NCBI GenBank assembly: GCA_963823505.1
Contig: CAWGLY010000005.1
Span: forward strand, 1,550,001-1,614,000
Reading direction: 5' to 3'
Origin: DATHZQ01 sp963823505
Lineage (GTDB): Bacteria; Actinomycetota; Acidimicrobiia; Spongiisociales; UBA5794
Length of the DNA: 64,000 nucleotides
This document shows, piece by piece, positions 46,421 to 56,435 of this stretch. Positions within the stretch are counted from its first letter, which is position 1. Each line of letters opens with the position of its first letter. The notes under the pieces were generated by a model. The model searched no databases. It had not been told where the DNA came from and was given only the letters and a program-made list of their open reading frames with translations. The translations under genes were made by a program, and so were the position numbers.

Positions 46421-49336
46421 TCAGCCCTCGGTGGCAGCGGCTGCCGTTTCGTCGGCGATCTGCTGTGCCCGCTCGATGAGATCGCGTGCGGCATCGATGG
46501 CGGCCTGGTAGCCGGCGAGATCGCCCTCCTGCAAGGCTGCGTCGGCGTCGAGGAAGGCGCTTGCGGCTGCTTGGAGCAGTTCCGCAACCTCCTCGGAGAC
46601 GACGACCGTGCCGTCGTCGCCCGGCTCGGGCACAACCGACCCGCTGCCCGGCACGCCGCCGAAGATCTTCGCCAGCGCTTCATCCAGAGTGGAACCGATC
46701 TCGATCTGACCGTTGTGGGACACAACCGCCCGCTTGAACTCGGGGATACCCGTGGATTCGCCGCCGCCGCCGGGATCTGCCCTGATGTAGATCGGCTGGA
46801 CGTACAGCAACGACTGCTCGATCGGCACGACGAGCATGTTGCCCTGGATGACCTCGGATCCGCCCTGGCCGAGCAGCGTGAACTCGGCGGAGATCTGGGG
46901 GTCCTGGTTGATGAACTGTCCCACCTGCCCAGGTCCCTGCTGGGCCGTGTTCGCAGGCAGCCGGTAGTCGATGATCTCGCCGTAGTCCTCGGGGCCCGAC
47001 TTGGCGACCATGAACGACACCATGTTGGGCCGGTCGAGCGGCGTGAACGGCTGCATGATGAGGAACGACAGCTCCTCCTCCTCTGGCAGGTTCATCAACA
47101 GGTAGTACGGCAGCATCGGCCGGAACTCGTTGCCTGCGTTGTCGCGGAAACTGCCGTCACCGCGGAGGAGCTCCCGCGCCGACGTCGACGGGTCGCTGGC
47201 GATCTGCCATGGATCTGAGACGTTGAAGAAGTTCCTCGGCTCGCTGATGTGATAGAGCGTCCACATGTCGGACTGGACGCGGAACAGGTCTTCGGGGTAC
47301 CGGAGGTGCGCACGAAGCTCCTCCTCCATCTCGGCGCCGGGGGTGAAGAGGTCGGGGAAGATCTTCATCTGCGCCTGGATCAGCGGGTCCGATTCGTCCA
47401 CGACGTAGAACGTCATCTCTCCGCTGAACGCATCCACGACGGCCTTGACCGGATTGCGGACGTAGTTGAACGCAAGCGGCAGACCGGGACCGCGACCGAG
47501 CCGTCCGGTGCTGGCCACCTGCGAGTACGGGAAGTTGTTGGACGCGGTGTACAGGTCCATGACCCACACGAGTCGATCGTCGAGGGCGACCAGGTAGGGA
47601 TCGGCGTCCGCGGTCATGAACGGCGCCACCTTGGCGACCCGGTTGCGGATGTTGCGCTCCAGCAGCACCTTGCTGTCGCCGTTGAGCTCTCCGGAGATCA
47701 GCACGTCGACCGCACCAAAACGCAGGGCCCACGCCGCACGGCGAGCGAGATTCCCAAGACCCACACCGCCGGCACCGTCGTAGTTGTTGCGCTGAACGTT
47801 CGCCTGCCCGACGGGGAAATCCACCTCTTCTTCGTTGGTGTCGACGATGAGGTAGTCGGACTCTGCGCTGTCGGAGAAGTAGATCCGCGGCTGTGCGATG
47901 TCGATATCGACCGACGACACCGGCGGGATGTCTTTCACGAGGAACTCTGGCTGACCCTCCCGGGTCACGTCGTTGGCCGGCGACAGCACGGCCCCGAAGC
48001 CGTGCGTGTAGACCAGCGTGTTGTTGACCCATCCGCCGCCGGGAATGTTGTTCTCGTCCAGCTCGCGGGCCGAAACCATCACCTGAGTGAGCTCTCCGTC
48101 AAAGTCGTAGCGATCAACGTCGACGTCGGCGATCTGGTAGTAGGTCACGATCTCCTGGAGCTCGCGGTACGTGTCGGTCAGCACCGCCGGGTCCCACAGG
48201 CGGATGTTGTCGATCGTGGCGAGGTTGGCCTCTAGGTCTTGCAGGTCGAGGGAAGGATCGACCAAGTCCCCCGCTTCGTCCGGTACCTGCTTCCCGAAGT
48301 CGTCGACCACTTGGACGTCGGTGAGCCCGTACGCCAAGCGGGTGAACTCGATGTTGTGTGCCACGAACTCGACCTCTCTGTCGACCTCGTTCGGCTCCAC
48401 CTGGAACCGCTGCACAAACGCCGGGTAGAGACCGCCAACCACGATGGAGGTGAACAGCCACAAGCCCAACGCGACCAGCGGCAGCGTCCAGCCGCGGAAC
48501 CAGAGGTTCACGAGGAGGATGATCGCGGCAACGATCGAGATCAGGATCAGGAGGCGCAGCGCGGGGATCTGGGCATTGACGTCCGTGTAGGACGCACCGA
48601 TGACCTGACCCCTGCGGCTGTAGAGCAGTTCCCATGTGTCGAGCCAGTAGCCGAAGGCCTTGAGCAAGGCCAGCAGGGCGAAGATGACTGAGAGGTGGAC
48701 CTTGACGCCGGGGCTGACACGCCGCTGCGGCTGCTGCACCTGGATGCCGCCATTCAAGTAGTGGACGACCGCCACGATCAGAGCGATGACGATGAAGAGC
48801 TGGAAGGTCCATCCGAACAACGCTCGATAGAACGGGAGCCGGAAGACGTACAGGCTGAGGTCGTTCTCGAAGATCGGGTCGACCACCCCGAAGTCTCCCC
48901 CAAACCGGAAGAAGAGGAAGTCCTCCCACCACAGGGCTGCGCCAAGACCGAGGAGCAACCCGAAGCCGACGGCGATGAGGATCGTCACGAGATTGCGACG
49001 GCGGGAGATCCAGGATTGCCAGCGATCCAGCAGCTCCTCGTCCGGGCTCCCTGCGGCTGCCGGCATGGGCGGCGAGAGACGGTTGGCCAGCCACACGTTG
49101 AGGCCGATGAGGACGGCCGCCACGACGGTGGCGGCCAGCACGAGCCAGACGCGAGTGAAGATGAGCGTGCTCCAGACTGCCGTCAGGTCGAGAGAGTCGA
49201 ACCACAGGTAGTCCGTCCAGAACGTGGCAATCGATCGCAACATGAACAAGAGCACGACGAAGCCAAGCGCGACAAAGGTGAGGAGTCGTCGCGACCGACT
49301 TCGGGGCCTGAGGGGTACGGGATCCCTGTTGATCAC
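46421..49336 (-). CDS. UPF0182 (COG1615) large membrane protein
   Basis: 971 residues, characteristic of actinobacteria and some other phyla; function unknown. Seven hydrophobic segments lie in the first 300 residues (LLTFVALGFVVLLFMLRSI at the start; WTDYLWFDSL after it is a family mark). A 600-residue extracytoplasmic part follows, with YVRNPVKAVVDAFSGEMTFYV, DLFRVQSDMWTLYH and LPYYLLMNLP. The C-terminus is an acidic, Ala-rich, helical tail (about 880-971). Length and order match the family. Confidence 0.93.
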   Translation of the reverse strand: MINRDPVPLRPRSRSRRLLTFVALGFVVLLFMLRSIATFWTDYLWFDSLDLTAVWSTLIFTRVWLVLAATVVAAVLIGLNVWLANRLSPPMPAAAGSPDEELLDRWQSWISRRRNLVTILIAVGFGLLLGLGAALWWEDFLFFRFGGDFGVVDPIFENDLSLYVFRLPFYRALFGWTFQLFIVIALIVAVVHYLNGGIQVQQPQRRVSPGVKVHLSVIFALLALLKAFGYWLDTWELLYSRRGQVIGASYTDVNAQIPALRLLILISIVAAIILLVNLWFRGWTLPLVALGLWLFTSIVVGGLYPAFVQRFQVEPNEVDREVEFVAHNIEFTRLAYGLTDVQVVDDFGKQVPDEAGDLVDPSLDLQDLEANLATIDNIRLWDPAVLTDTYRELQEIVTYYQIADVDVDRYDFDGELTQVMVSARELDENNIPGGGWVNNTLVYTHGFGAVLSPANDVTREGQPEFLVKDIPPVSSVDIDIAQPRIYFSDSAESDYLIVDTNEEEVDFPVGQANVQRNNYDGAGGVGLGNLARRAAWALRFGAVDVLISGELNGDSKVLLERNIRNRVAKVAPFMTADADPYLVALDDRLVWVMDLYTASNNFPYSQVASTGRLGRGPGLPLAFNYVRNPVKAVVDAFSGEMTFYVVDESDPLIQAQMKIFPDLFTPGAEMEEELRAHLRYPEDLFRVQSDMWTLYHISEPRNFFNVSDPWQIASDPSTSARELLRGDGSFRDNAGNEFRPMLPYYLLMNLPEEEELSFLIMQPFTPLDRPNMVSFMVAKSGPEDYGEIIDYRLPANTAQQGPGQVGQFINQDPQISAEFTLLGQGGSEVIQGNMLVVPIEQSLLYVQPIYIRADPGGGGESTGIPEFKRAVVSHNGQIEIGSTLDEALAKIFGGVPGSGSVVPEPGDDGTVVVSEEVAELLQAAASAFLDADAALQEGDLAGYQAAIDAARDLIERAQQIADETAAAATEG

Positions 49337-49363
49337 GGGCGGGATTCTATGCGCGGTCCGGCC

Positions 49364-51454
49364 TCAACCGGCCGCCAAGCCTCCCACTGGGCCTCCAGGG
49401 ACGATGGTCGTGAGACACTCGGCGTGTACGGGAGGCACGGAGACTCCTGATGGCGGCCCTGCCGCTGGGTCCCAGGCCGACCCGTTGGCGGCGGGACATT
49501 CGGCACACATTCTCCCCTCCGTGACCGCATGCACGTTGTGGATCTCCAGCTGGTTGAACGCTGCCAGCAGACCCTCGTGGTAGGCACCATAGGCGAGAAA
49601 CCGCAGCCGGCGGTCTGCCTGATCGGTGCGCCAGGAGCGGAATACACGTGATACCGCTGCGGAGCGCTGGCGCACGCCCGCATCGCTGCCGGCTCGGGCG
49701 TGAGCGGCCGCCACCTCGGCGACCATTGCGTCGATGAACACCGCAGGCTTCGCGGCACGGGCCTGCCCCGACACGGTCGGCGAGGCTGCGTCGACCATCT
49801 GGGCCGCGGCTTGATGACCTGCCGAATAGGCGTCGTGCACCAACGCACTCAAGCTCCCCTGGAGTTCTGCGGAGAAGCCGGCCGCATCCGGTTGCCAGGG
49901 TTCAGTGGAGACGCGAAGCTCCTCGAGGACGCCGTTCTGGATGTCGACGATGCGCCTCTTGACCTCGCGGAGTTCCCGATTCTGAATCGGCAACAGGACC
50001 TGGTCGCGCAGCTCGAACGCGGTTGCAGCGTCCACAGCAGGCAGACCTGCCACGGGTCGAGGTTGGGGATCATCGCCGACTGGAGTCGCGCCGGCTACAG
50101 GCTGCAACGGGGGAGCCGCCTCCGCGGCAGGAGCCGGATCGGGTTCCTCGGGAGTGCGCAGCGATGCAAACAACCCCTCGATCGCATCCGCAGCGGGCTC
50201 CGGCTCGCCTTCTTTTGCCTCCTCCGGCTCCGGCTCCGTTTTGTTGGCCTCCTCCGGCTCCGGCCCCGCTTCCTTGGCCGCTTCCGGCTCCGGCTCCGGC
50301 TCAATTGCTGGCTCTCGCTCGGGCTCAGACTCGAGTTCCGGCTCTGGATCAGGCTCTGGATCAGGCTCTGACGGAGGCTCTCGCTCCTGCACGACCTCAG
50401 CAACGGGCTCAGCCTCAACATCCGGGTCCGGCTCGGGGATCGGCTCTGGTTCGTGGGCTGGTGGAGGCCCAGCCTCGACCTCCGGGCCCGGCTCGCGGAT
50501 CGGTTCCGGTTCCAATACCCCGGAGCGGAGCCGCTCCACCTCGGCCATCATCTCGTCGGCGTCTACAGGACCGGGAACAAAGCCGCTCCCTGACGGAATC
50601 AGCTTGACGGTCCCGTCGTCGCCCTCCCAGACATCGATCTCGTCGGTTCCTTCGCCGACCGCCCGTTCAGGCGACTCCTGCGAAACCCCCTGAGCCTCGT
50701 CCCCAAGCTCGAGGAGACCGTGCCGGGCCGCCTCCAGCTCCCCCATCAGCTCGGCGCGTCGTACCTCCAGGGCGCGCGTCCGCTCTTGGGCGCTCTCCGC
50801 AGAGCGTCGTGCGGTCTCGAGCACACGCTCGCTCTCGGCACGCGCCTCGATACCCATTCGAGTCGCCTCGGCCTGCGCCCCACGCAAGATCTCGTCGGCC
50901 TCGCGCCGCGCTTCACCGATGAGACGCTGAACTTCGCGTTCGGCTTCGGCTCGAGTGAAAAGGGCTCCCTCGGCGGCCTCGTCGACAAGTTGTTGCGCCT
51001 CGACACGCCCCTGCTCGAGCATCTCGGTCGAAGCTGCCCACGCCTGGGCACGCATCTCCTCGACGGTCGCTCGGGCGTCGGCTCTGGCGGCGCCGATCTC
51101 CGCCTCGGCATCGGCTCGCCATCGCGCCGCATCGGCGCCGGCCCGCTGCCGCAGCTCCGTCGCTGTCCGCTCTGCCTGTGCGAGGATCGCCGCGATGTCG
51201 GTTCCCACCTTCTCGAGTTCCTCGCGGAGCTCGGTGGCCTCACTCAGGCCGAGCTGATCGACCTTGACGTCCAGAGACGCAATCCGCGATTCCAAAGCGG
51301 CAACGTGATCGGCAACATCGCGACGGAACTCATCCACTTGAGAGCGGTCGTAGCCACGAAGTGACCCGTCGAACGACGCTTCACGGATCGAGTCCGGCGT
51401 GAGATCGGGAGGCATCTTCCGACGATACCCGAGGCCGGAAGGTTTCTCCGTCAT
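49364..51454 (-). CDS. DivIVA-domain coiled-coil protein with C-terminal phage-head-like Cys/His domain
   Basis: 696 residues. The N-terminus has a DivIVA/Wag31-like domain (LTPDSIREASFDGSLRGYDRSQVDEF). A long Ala/Glu/Arg coiled coil runs to about 250, then a low-complexity stretch of EPEP repeats (about 320-440). The last 220 residues are a helical domain ending MCAECPAANGSAW, then SVPPVHAECLTTIVP. CxxC...PPxHxxC resembles the tail of SPP1 gp7/Mu F-like head proteins and may bind zinc. DivIVA proteins mark cell poles and curved membrane. The start may be the ATG at 51415 (MPPDLTP). Confidence 0.8.
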   Translation of the reverse strand: MTEKPSGLGYRRKMPPDLTPDSIREASFDGSLRGYDRSQVDEFRRDVADHVAALESRIASLDVKVDQLGLSEATELREELEKVGTDIAAILAQAERTATELRQRAGADAARWRADAEAEIGAARADARATVEEMRAQAWAASTEMLEQGRVEAQQLVDEAAEGALFTRAEAEREVQRLIGEARREADEILRGAQAEATRMGIEARAESERVLETARRSAESAQERTRALEVRRAELMGELEAARHGLLELGDEAQGVSQESPERAVGEGTDEIDVWEGDDGTVKLIPSGSGFVPGPVDADEMMAEVERLRSGVLEPEPIREPGPEVEAGPPPAHEPEPIPEPDPDVEAEPVAEVVQEREPPSEPDPEPDPEPELESEPEREPAIEPEPEPEAAKEAGPEPEEANKTEPEPEEAKEGEPEPAADAIEGLFASLRTPEEPDPAPAAEAAPPLQPVAGATPVGDDPQPRPVAGLPAVDAATAFELRDQVLLPIQNRELREVKRRIVDIQNGVLEELRVSTEPWQPDAAGFSAELQGSLSALVHDAYSAGHQAAAQMVDAASPTVSGQARAAKPAVFIDAMVAEVAAAHARAGSDAGVRQRSAAVSRVFRSWRTDQADRRLRFLAYGAYHEGLLAAFNQLEIHNVHAVTEGRMCAECPAANGSAWDPAAGPPSGVSVPPVHAECLTTIVPGGPVGGLAAG

Positions 51455-51477
51455 TCCGGTCGCAACGCGCGGGGGCG

Positions 51478-52623
51478 TCAGGCGGCAGGCTGGAGGGCCG
51501 CCATGAAGGCGAGGGCGTCGTCGATGTTCTCGACACGAACAACGACGATGTCGGTGCCGGCGGCGTCGACGGCGTCTTCGTAGTTTCCTGCGGGGACGAG
51601 CACGTAGTCGGCGCCGACGTCGATGGCCCCGAACACCTTCTGGCGGATACCGCCGATGCTGCCGACGTTCCCTTCAGAGTCGATGCTCCCCGTGCCGGCG
51701 ATCCGGTAGCCATGCGTCAGGTCATCTTCGGTGAGCTGGTTCATCACCTCGAGGGCGAACATCAGCCCCGCAGAGGGTCCGCCGATGTTCTGGGCGTCGA
51801 TGTCGACCTCGATCGGGAAGACCGTGGTCGTAGGTCCATTGCTGAGCAGCACACCGACCATGCCTCGGTCGGGATCGTCGATGACGTTGCCGTCGGTGTC
51901 CTCGGCGCGGAAGGGCTTGAGCACGATATCGAACGTGAGCGCCTCGACCTCGCCGTCTTCATTCGCCCGTTCGACAGTGAGGGACACCACATCACCGGGC
52001 GATCGGCCTCCGATCAGCTCGACGGCATCATCGAGGAACTCCACCGGCTCGCCGTCGACATCGATGATGATGTCGTTCTCGAGCAGGATGCCCTCGGCAG
52101 CCGACCCCTCGATGATGGAATCCACCAAAGCACCCGTACCGTCGTAGGTGACCTCGTAGCCGAGCCGGCTGAGGGCAACATATTTTGCGTTGGTCTGCGA
52201 GGCGTTCATGAGATCGAGGTTCTGCTGGCGCAAGTCGTCCTGCGACACGCCTGCGGGGCGGATGTTCTCGCGAGGGCTGAGATCGACCTCGTCATTGATG
52301 AGGGCACCGACGTACTCGATCGCGTTGATCTCACGAAGCGAGACCGTCAAGAAGAACAAGTCGCCGCCTTCTTCACCGGCTGGGTCCTCGACGCTGACGT
52401 AGTCGCTCGTATCGTTGACCGGCCCTGGCGACAGTGCGTAGTACGGGACGTTGATCGGCCACGTCACCGCAACTGCGGCGCCGATCAGCAGGAACAGGCC
52501 GGCAAGGAAGAACGGCCACTTTGGCATGCGACCCCGGCTTGGCGCAGGCGGTTCGAGCCAGATCTCAGGATCGCCGGCAATGGCGCCGGTGTCTGGCGCG
52601 CTCTCGAGGTCGGTCGTGTCCAT
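51478..52623 (-). CDS. PDZ/Lon-like (S16) membrane-bound protease, YlbL-like
   Basis: About 381 residues from MDTTDLE. One N-terminal helix (FFLAGLFLLIGAAVAVTWPI) anchors it with the rest outside. A PDZ domain (about 170-250; EGSAAEGILLENDIIIDVDG) precedes the Lon proteolytic domain, whose Ser-Lys dyad is in IGGPSAGLMFALEV and GGIRQKVFGAIDVGA. In Bacillus, YlbL-type proteases act on cell-division proteins after DNA damage; the substrate here is unknown. Lies 24 bp upstream of the DivIVA-domain gene on the same strand. Confidence 0.9.
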   Translation of the reverse strand: MDTTDLESAPDTGAIAGDPEIWLEPPAPSRGRMPKWPFFLAGLFLLIGAAVAVTWPINVPYYALSPGPVNDTSDYVSVEDPAGEEGGDLFFLTVSLREINAIEYVGALINDEVDLSPRENIRPAGVSQDDLRQQNLDLMNASQTNAKYVALSRLGYEVTYDGTGALVDSIIEGSAAEGILLENDIIIDVDGEPVEFLDDAVELIGGRSPGDVVSLTVERANEDGEVEALTFDIVLKPFRAEDTDGNVIDDPDRGMVGVLLSNGPTTTVFPIEVDIDAQNIGGPSAGLMFALEVMNQLTEDDLTHGYRIAGTGSIDSEGNVGSIGGIRQKVFGAIDVGADYVLVPAGNYEDAVDAAGTDIVVVRVENIDDALAFMAALQPAA

Positions 52624-52696
52624 CGTTCGGAATGCTACCCAGCCCAAGGGACTAGAAGCGCCACACCGGGGCACCGAGACCAGCCGGGCCAGGCGC

Positions 52697-53275
52697 TCAC
52701 GCTATCAACCGGCCTGCCACCAATTGGGAGCGGACCACGATGCGCTGCGATGCCGAACCCAGCGGATGGCACGCAAAGAGCGTCAGGAAGGGGTTCCCGT
52801 TGTCCCACGTGATCCATACGGCCTCGGGAGTCACCACGAACGTGTCCACCACCCGATACATCACATCAAAACCCGTCGCGTCGGTGACGTAGACGAGGTC
52901 GCCGGGCTCGAGGAGATGCAGGTCATGAAACGGCGCCCCATGGGTGGTGCGATGGGCGGCGACGACCATGTTCCCCGCCTCGCCCGGCAGTGCAGTGCCT
53001 GTCCAGTACGCGGGTCCGGTGTCCAGCACCTCAACCGCAACGCCCGCTCGGATCACCTCGTCGACGCCGATGGCGGGAATCCGCAGCCGCCCGACGGTGA
53101 AGCCCGCCGTCTGCGAAGGGGAATCGACCCGCTGGCGTCGTGCGGCGGGCATCCAACCCTCATCCATTGGTTCGTCGCGGGGAAGCGAGGATGCATCAGC
53201 AACCCCTGCCAAGGTCATGAGCGTCGTCACGACCACGAGCATCGTGAAGAATCTCCGAGCTCCGGCTGCCATCAT
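52697..53275 (-). CDS. Class E-like sortase
   Basis: A 192-residue transpeptidase that links surface proteins to the wall. N-terminal signal/anchor RRFFTMLVVVTTLMTLAGVA. The sortase barrel has IPAIGVDEVIRAG, the catalytic His in VAAHRTTHGAPFHDLH, the Cys in LTLFACHPLGSASQRIVVRS and the trailing Arg. The usual TLxTC reads TLFAC. No LPxTG-like substrate gene lies next to it; its target could be elsewhere. Confidence 0.88.
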   Translation of the reverse strand: MMAAGARRFFTMLVVVTTLMTLAGVADASSLPRDEPMDEGWMPAARRQRVDSPSQTAGFTVGRLRIPAIGVDEVIRAGVAVEVLDTGPAYWTGTALPGEAGNMVVAAHRTTHGAPFHDLHLLEPGDLVYVTDATGFDVMYRVVDTFVVTPEAVWITWDNGNPFLTLFACHPLGSASQRIVVRSQLVAGRLIA

Positions 53276-53323
53276 GACCCCACGATAGAATCACGCCTTC
53301 GCCAACAAAAGGGGTAATCCTCC

Positions 53324-53911
53324 GTGCAAGCGACTGTCCCATCACGAGTGATCACCGGTGTCGTGTTGCCGCGGTCAACCGCAATGACGGCGGTGCTCGT
53401 CGTCGCCTTCGCTCTGGCGACCGCCCTGGCCGCACAGATCGTGATCCCGCTGCCCTTCACGCCCGTCCCCATCACCGGCCAGACGTTCACTGTCCTCCTC
53501 GCCGGTGCTGCGCTCGGTGCCAACGCCGGGGCGGCCAGCATGGGTCTCTATCTCGTGCTCGGCGCCATCGGCCTCCCCTTCTATGCCGGAGGCACGTCTG
53601 GATGGACCGTCGTGCAAGGAGCCACGGGGGGTTACCTGGTCGGGTTCATCGTTGCTGCCTGGCTCATCGGAGCTCTTGCCGAGCGCCTCCAGGACCGCAC
53701 CATCGTCACCGCAATCCCTGCGTTCTTGATGGGCAGCGTCATCATCCACGTGCTCGGTGTGCCCTGGCTGGCTGCTTCCCTCGACATCGGCTGGATCGAA
53801 GCGGCCTCGCTGGGCTCGGTGCCCTTCATCCCCGGCGACCTCCTCAAGGTTGCGGCCGCGGGCCTCATGCTCCCGGCGGCCTGGAAGCTCGCCGCCAAGA
53901 GCGGCCGCTAG
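53324..53911 (+). CDS. bioY: Biotin transporter BioY
   Basis: A 195-residue S component of an ECF-type vitamin transporter. Six helices and the BioY signature are visible: PFTPVPITGQTFTVLLAGAALG, LYLVLGAIGLPFYAGG, GGYLVGFIVAAWLIG and FIPGDLLKVAAAG. It imports biotin alone or with the shared EcfAT module, which is not in this window. The GTG start has AAAAGGGG upstream. No biotin-repressor site was recognised. A thioesterase gene follows 8 bp after its stop. Confidence 0.92.
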   Translation: MQATVPSRVITGVVLPRSTAMTAVLVVAFALATALAAQIVIPLPFTPVPITGQTFTVLLAGAALGANAGAASMGLYLVLGAIGLPFYAGGTSGWTVVQGATGGYLVGFIVAAWLIGALAERLQDRTIVTAIPAFLMGSVIIHVLGVPWLAASLDIGWIEAASLGSVPFIPGDLLKVAAAGLMLPAAWKLAAKSGR

Positions 53912-53919
53912 CCGAGCCG

Positions 53920-54327
53920 GTGACCGATCCCGCCGCACGCGTCCGCGAGCTGTTCGGCCGCGACCGATACGCTGCAATGTTGGGGATGCGTTTGGTTTCG
54001 GACGATCCTGCGCACATCGTCGTGGAAATGCCGCTGACCCTCGATCACGAGAATTTCTACGACGTGACCCACGGCGGCGCCATGTTCTCGCTCGCAGACT
54101 GTGCCTTCGCCCTCGCCTCCAACGCCCAAGGACACAGAGCCGTGGCGATCGACACCCACCTCGTCCTCACGGCGGGGACCCGCCACGGCGACGTGCTGAC
54201 GGCCGCCGCGGAAGAGGCTACGAGGGGACGGACCCTCGGCACGTACCGCATCACCATCACTCGCGGCGACGGGCGTGTCAGCGGGCTGTTCACCGGTACC
54301 GTCCACATCACGCCACCCATGTCATGA
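53920..54327 (+). CDS. PaaI-like hotdog-fold acyl-CoA thioesterase
   Basis: A 135-residue hotdog protein. The PaaI marks are MLGMRLVSDDPAHIVVEMPLT, NFYDVTHGGAMFSLADCAFALASN (HGG with active-site Asp) and TYRITITRGDGRVSGLFTGT. It hydrolyses acyl- or aryl-CoA thioesters. The GTG at 53920 lies 8 bp after the bioY stop, and its own stop overlaps the glgX start (ATGA). Coupling to glycogen genes is probably only positional. Confidence 0.87.
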   Translation: MTDPAARVRELFGRDRYAAMLGMRLVSDDPAHIVVEMPLTLDHENFYDVTHGGAMFSLADCAFALASNAQGHRAVAIDTHLVLTAGTRHGDVLTAAAEEATRGRTLGTYRITITRGDGRVSGLFTGTVHITPPMS

Positions 54328-56435
54328 CTCGTCTCCTCCCGGGCCGACCGAGCCCCCTGGGGGCCACTCCCGACGGCGCCGGCACGAACTTTGCGGTCCA
54401 CTCGGACATTGCGGAGGCACTGGCCGTTTGCGTGTTTGCGCCAGATGGGACGGAGACCGAGTACTGGCTCAACGCCCGCACAGGGTCGACGCACCACGGC
54501 TACCTCACCGACGTCGGTCCCGGTACTCGCTACGGGATCCGGGTGGAAGGACCGTGGATTCCGCACGAGGGTTTGTGGTGCAACGCCGCCAAGCTGCTGA
54601 TCGATCCTTACGCCGGCGCCATCGATGGCAACGTCCAATGGGATCGTGCCGTCTACGGGTTCCAGGTGCAGGACCCGGATCGAGCCGAACCACGCGACAG
54701 CGCTCCTTTCATGCCGAAGTGCATTGTCGTCGACCACGCCTTCGACTGGGGCGACGACTCGCCGCCTCGACGGCCGTGGGCCGAAACCGTGATCTACGAA
54801 ACCCACGTGCGATCGTTGACGCGGCTCCATCCCGAGGTGCCTGAGGAGCTACGCGGCACCTACCTCGGTGTCGGCTCAGCGCCGATCATCGACCACCTGT
54901 CAGCACTCGGCGTCACCGCAGTGGAACTCCTCCCCGTCCACCAGTTCATCCATGACCACAGCCTGGTGCGCCACGGCCTCCGCAACCACTGGGGCTACCA
55001 GCCGATCAACTTCTTCGCCCCCCACCACGAATACACCGCCTCGGCGACGCCCGGGGATCAGGTCGTCGAGTTCAAGCAGATGGTGAAGGAGCTGCACCGC
55101 GCCGGCATCGAGGTCATCCTGGACGTCGTGTACAACCACACCGGCGAGTCGCACCACTTGGGCCCCAACCTTGCCTACCGAGGCATCGACAATCCGGCCT
55201 ATTACCGCCTCAGCGACGAGGACCCGCGCCACTATCTCGACTTCACCGGCGTCGGCAACACCATCAATACCGATCATCCCGCGGTGCTCCGCATGATCGC
55301 GGACAGCCTGCGGCACTGGGTCGAGACCTACCACGTGGACGGGTTCCGGTTCGACTTGGCCACCACCCTGGCCCGCCACCGCCTCGAGTTCGATCCTGCA
55401 GGGCCGTTTCTCAATCTCGTCCACCAAGATCCCGTGCTCAACCAGGTGAAGCTGATCGCCGAGCCGTGGGACGTAGGCCCAGGGGGATACCGGCTGGGCG
55501 GCTTCCCCTCCGAGTGGCGTGAGTGGAACGATCGCTACCGGGACACGGTGCGGGACTACTGGCGCGGCGCTCCCGCCGTCCTCGGCGAGTTCGCCTCACG
55601 GCTGACAGGCAGCTCCGACATCTTCGCCGACGGCGGGCGCCGGCCACCGACGGCATCCATCAACTTCATCACGAGCCATGACGGCTACACCCTCGTCGAC
55701 CTCGTGTCGTACGAGCGCAAGCACAACGAGGCCAACGGGCAGCAGAATCAGGACGGTCACGGCGACAACCGCTCGTGGAACACCGGCGTTGAGGGTCCAA
55801 CCGACGAGGCATCGATCAGCGAGCTCAGGGATCGCCGCCGCCGGAGCTTGATCGCGACGCTGTTGCTGTCGCAAGGCGTCCCGATGCTGCTCGGCGGGGA
55901 CGAACTCGGCAAGACCCAGCGAGGCAACAACAACGCCTACGCCCAGGACAACGACATCTCGTGGTACGACTGGGCGAACGCCGACCCCGCCTTCGTGGAC
56001 TTCGTCGCTGCCCTGGTTGCGCTCCGTCGCGACCATCCCGTCTTCCGGCGGAGAGCCTGGCTGCGCGGGGCGCCTGCTGCGGGATCGCAACTCGACGACA
56101 TCGCCTGGATGGCCCCGGACGGGAAGCATATGACCATGAAGGACTGGGAGTCGGACTACTCCAAGGCGGTGATGATCTTCCTCAACGGGGGCGCGCTCAC
56201 CGCCGCCGACGCAAACGGGCAGACCACGAAGGACGACTCCTTCCTGTTGATGCTCAACGCAGGTCACAGCGCCATCGAGTTCACCATCCCCAGCGACCTC
56301 GGCGTCGAAGGTTGGCGGACGGTGGTCGACACGGCTCGTCCGGACGCTGCCCCAGCCGGCGAGTTCCACGACGGCGCCAAGGTGACGCTGGCCCCCTTCG
56401 GGCTCCGCGTCCTGATTCAGGCGGTGCGTCTGTGA
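54324..56435 (+). CDS. glgX: Glycogen debranching enzyme GlgX
   Basis: 703 residues, GH13_11 isoamylase type, hydrolysing alpha-1,6 branches of phosphorylase-limited glycogen. An N-terminal CBM48 domain (about 1-130) precedes the barrel. Catalytic regions: VYNHTGES, DGFRFDLATTL (nucleophile Asp), LIAEPWDVGPGGY (acid/base Glu) and NFITSHDGYTLVDLV (third Asp). Length and order match the family. Overlaps paaI-like upstream and glgA downstream, so all three are likely cotranscribed. Confidence 0.95.
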   Translation: MTRLLPGRPSPLGATPDGAGTNFAVHSDIAEALAVCVFAPDGTETEYWLNARTGSTHHGYLTDVGPGTRYGIRVEGPWIPHEGLWCNAAKLLIDPYAGAIDGNVQWDRAVYGFQVQDPDRAEPRDSAPFMPKCIVVDHAFDWGDDSPPRRPWAETVIYETHVRSLTRLHPEVPEELRGTYLGVGSAPIIDHLSALGVTAVELLPVHQFIHDHSLVRHGLRNHWGYQPINFFAPHHEYTASATPGDQVVEFKQMVKELHRAGIEVILDVVYNHTGESHHLGPNLAYRGIDNPAYYRLSDEDPRHYLDFTGVGNTINTDHPAVLRMIADSLRHWVETYHVDGFRFDLATTLARHRLEFDPAGPFLNLVHQDPVLNQVKLIAEPWDVGPGGYRLGGFPSEWREWNDRYRDTVRDYWRGAPAVLGEFASRLTGSSDIFADGGRRPPTASINFITSHDGYTLVDLVSYERKHNEANGQQNQDGHGDNRSWNTGVEGPTDEASISELRDRRRRSLIATLLLSQGVPMLLGGDELGKTQRGNNNAYAQDNDISWYDWANADPAFVDFVAALVALRRDHPVFRRRAWLRGAPAAGSQLDDIAWMAPDGKHMTMKDWESDYSKAVMIFLNGGALTAADANGQTTKDDSFLLMLNAGHSAIEFTIPSDLGVEGWRTVVDTARPDAAPAGEFHDGAKVTLAPFGLRVLIQAVRL

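Noticed and set aside
49364..51454. Prophage remnant suggested by the phage-head-like tail
   Set aside because: No other phage gene lies nearby; neighbours are envelope and division genes and the protein begins with a clear DivIVA domain.
53280..53324. Riboswitch or BirA operator upstream of bioY
   Set aside because: The space before the start is only about 45 bp and holds neither a long structured leader nor a recognisable BirA palindrome.
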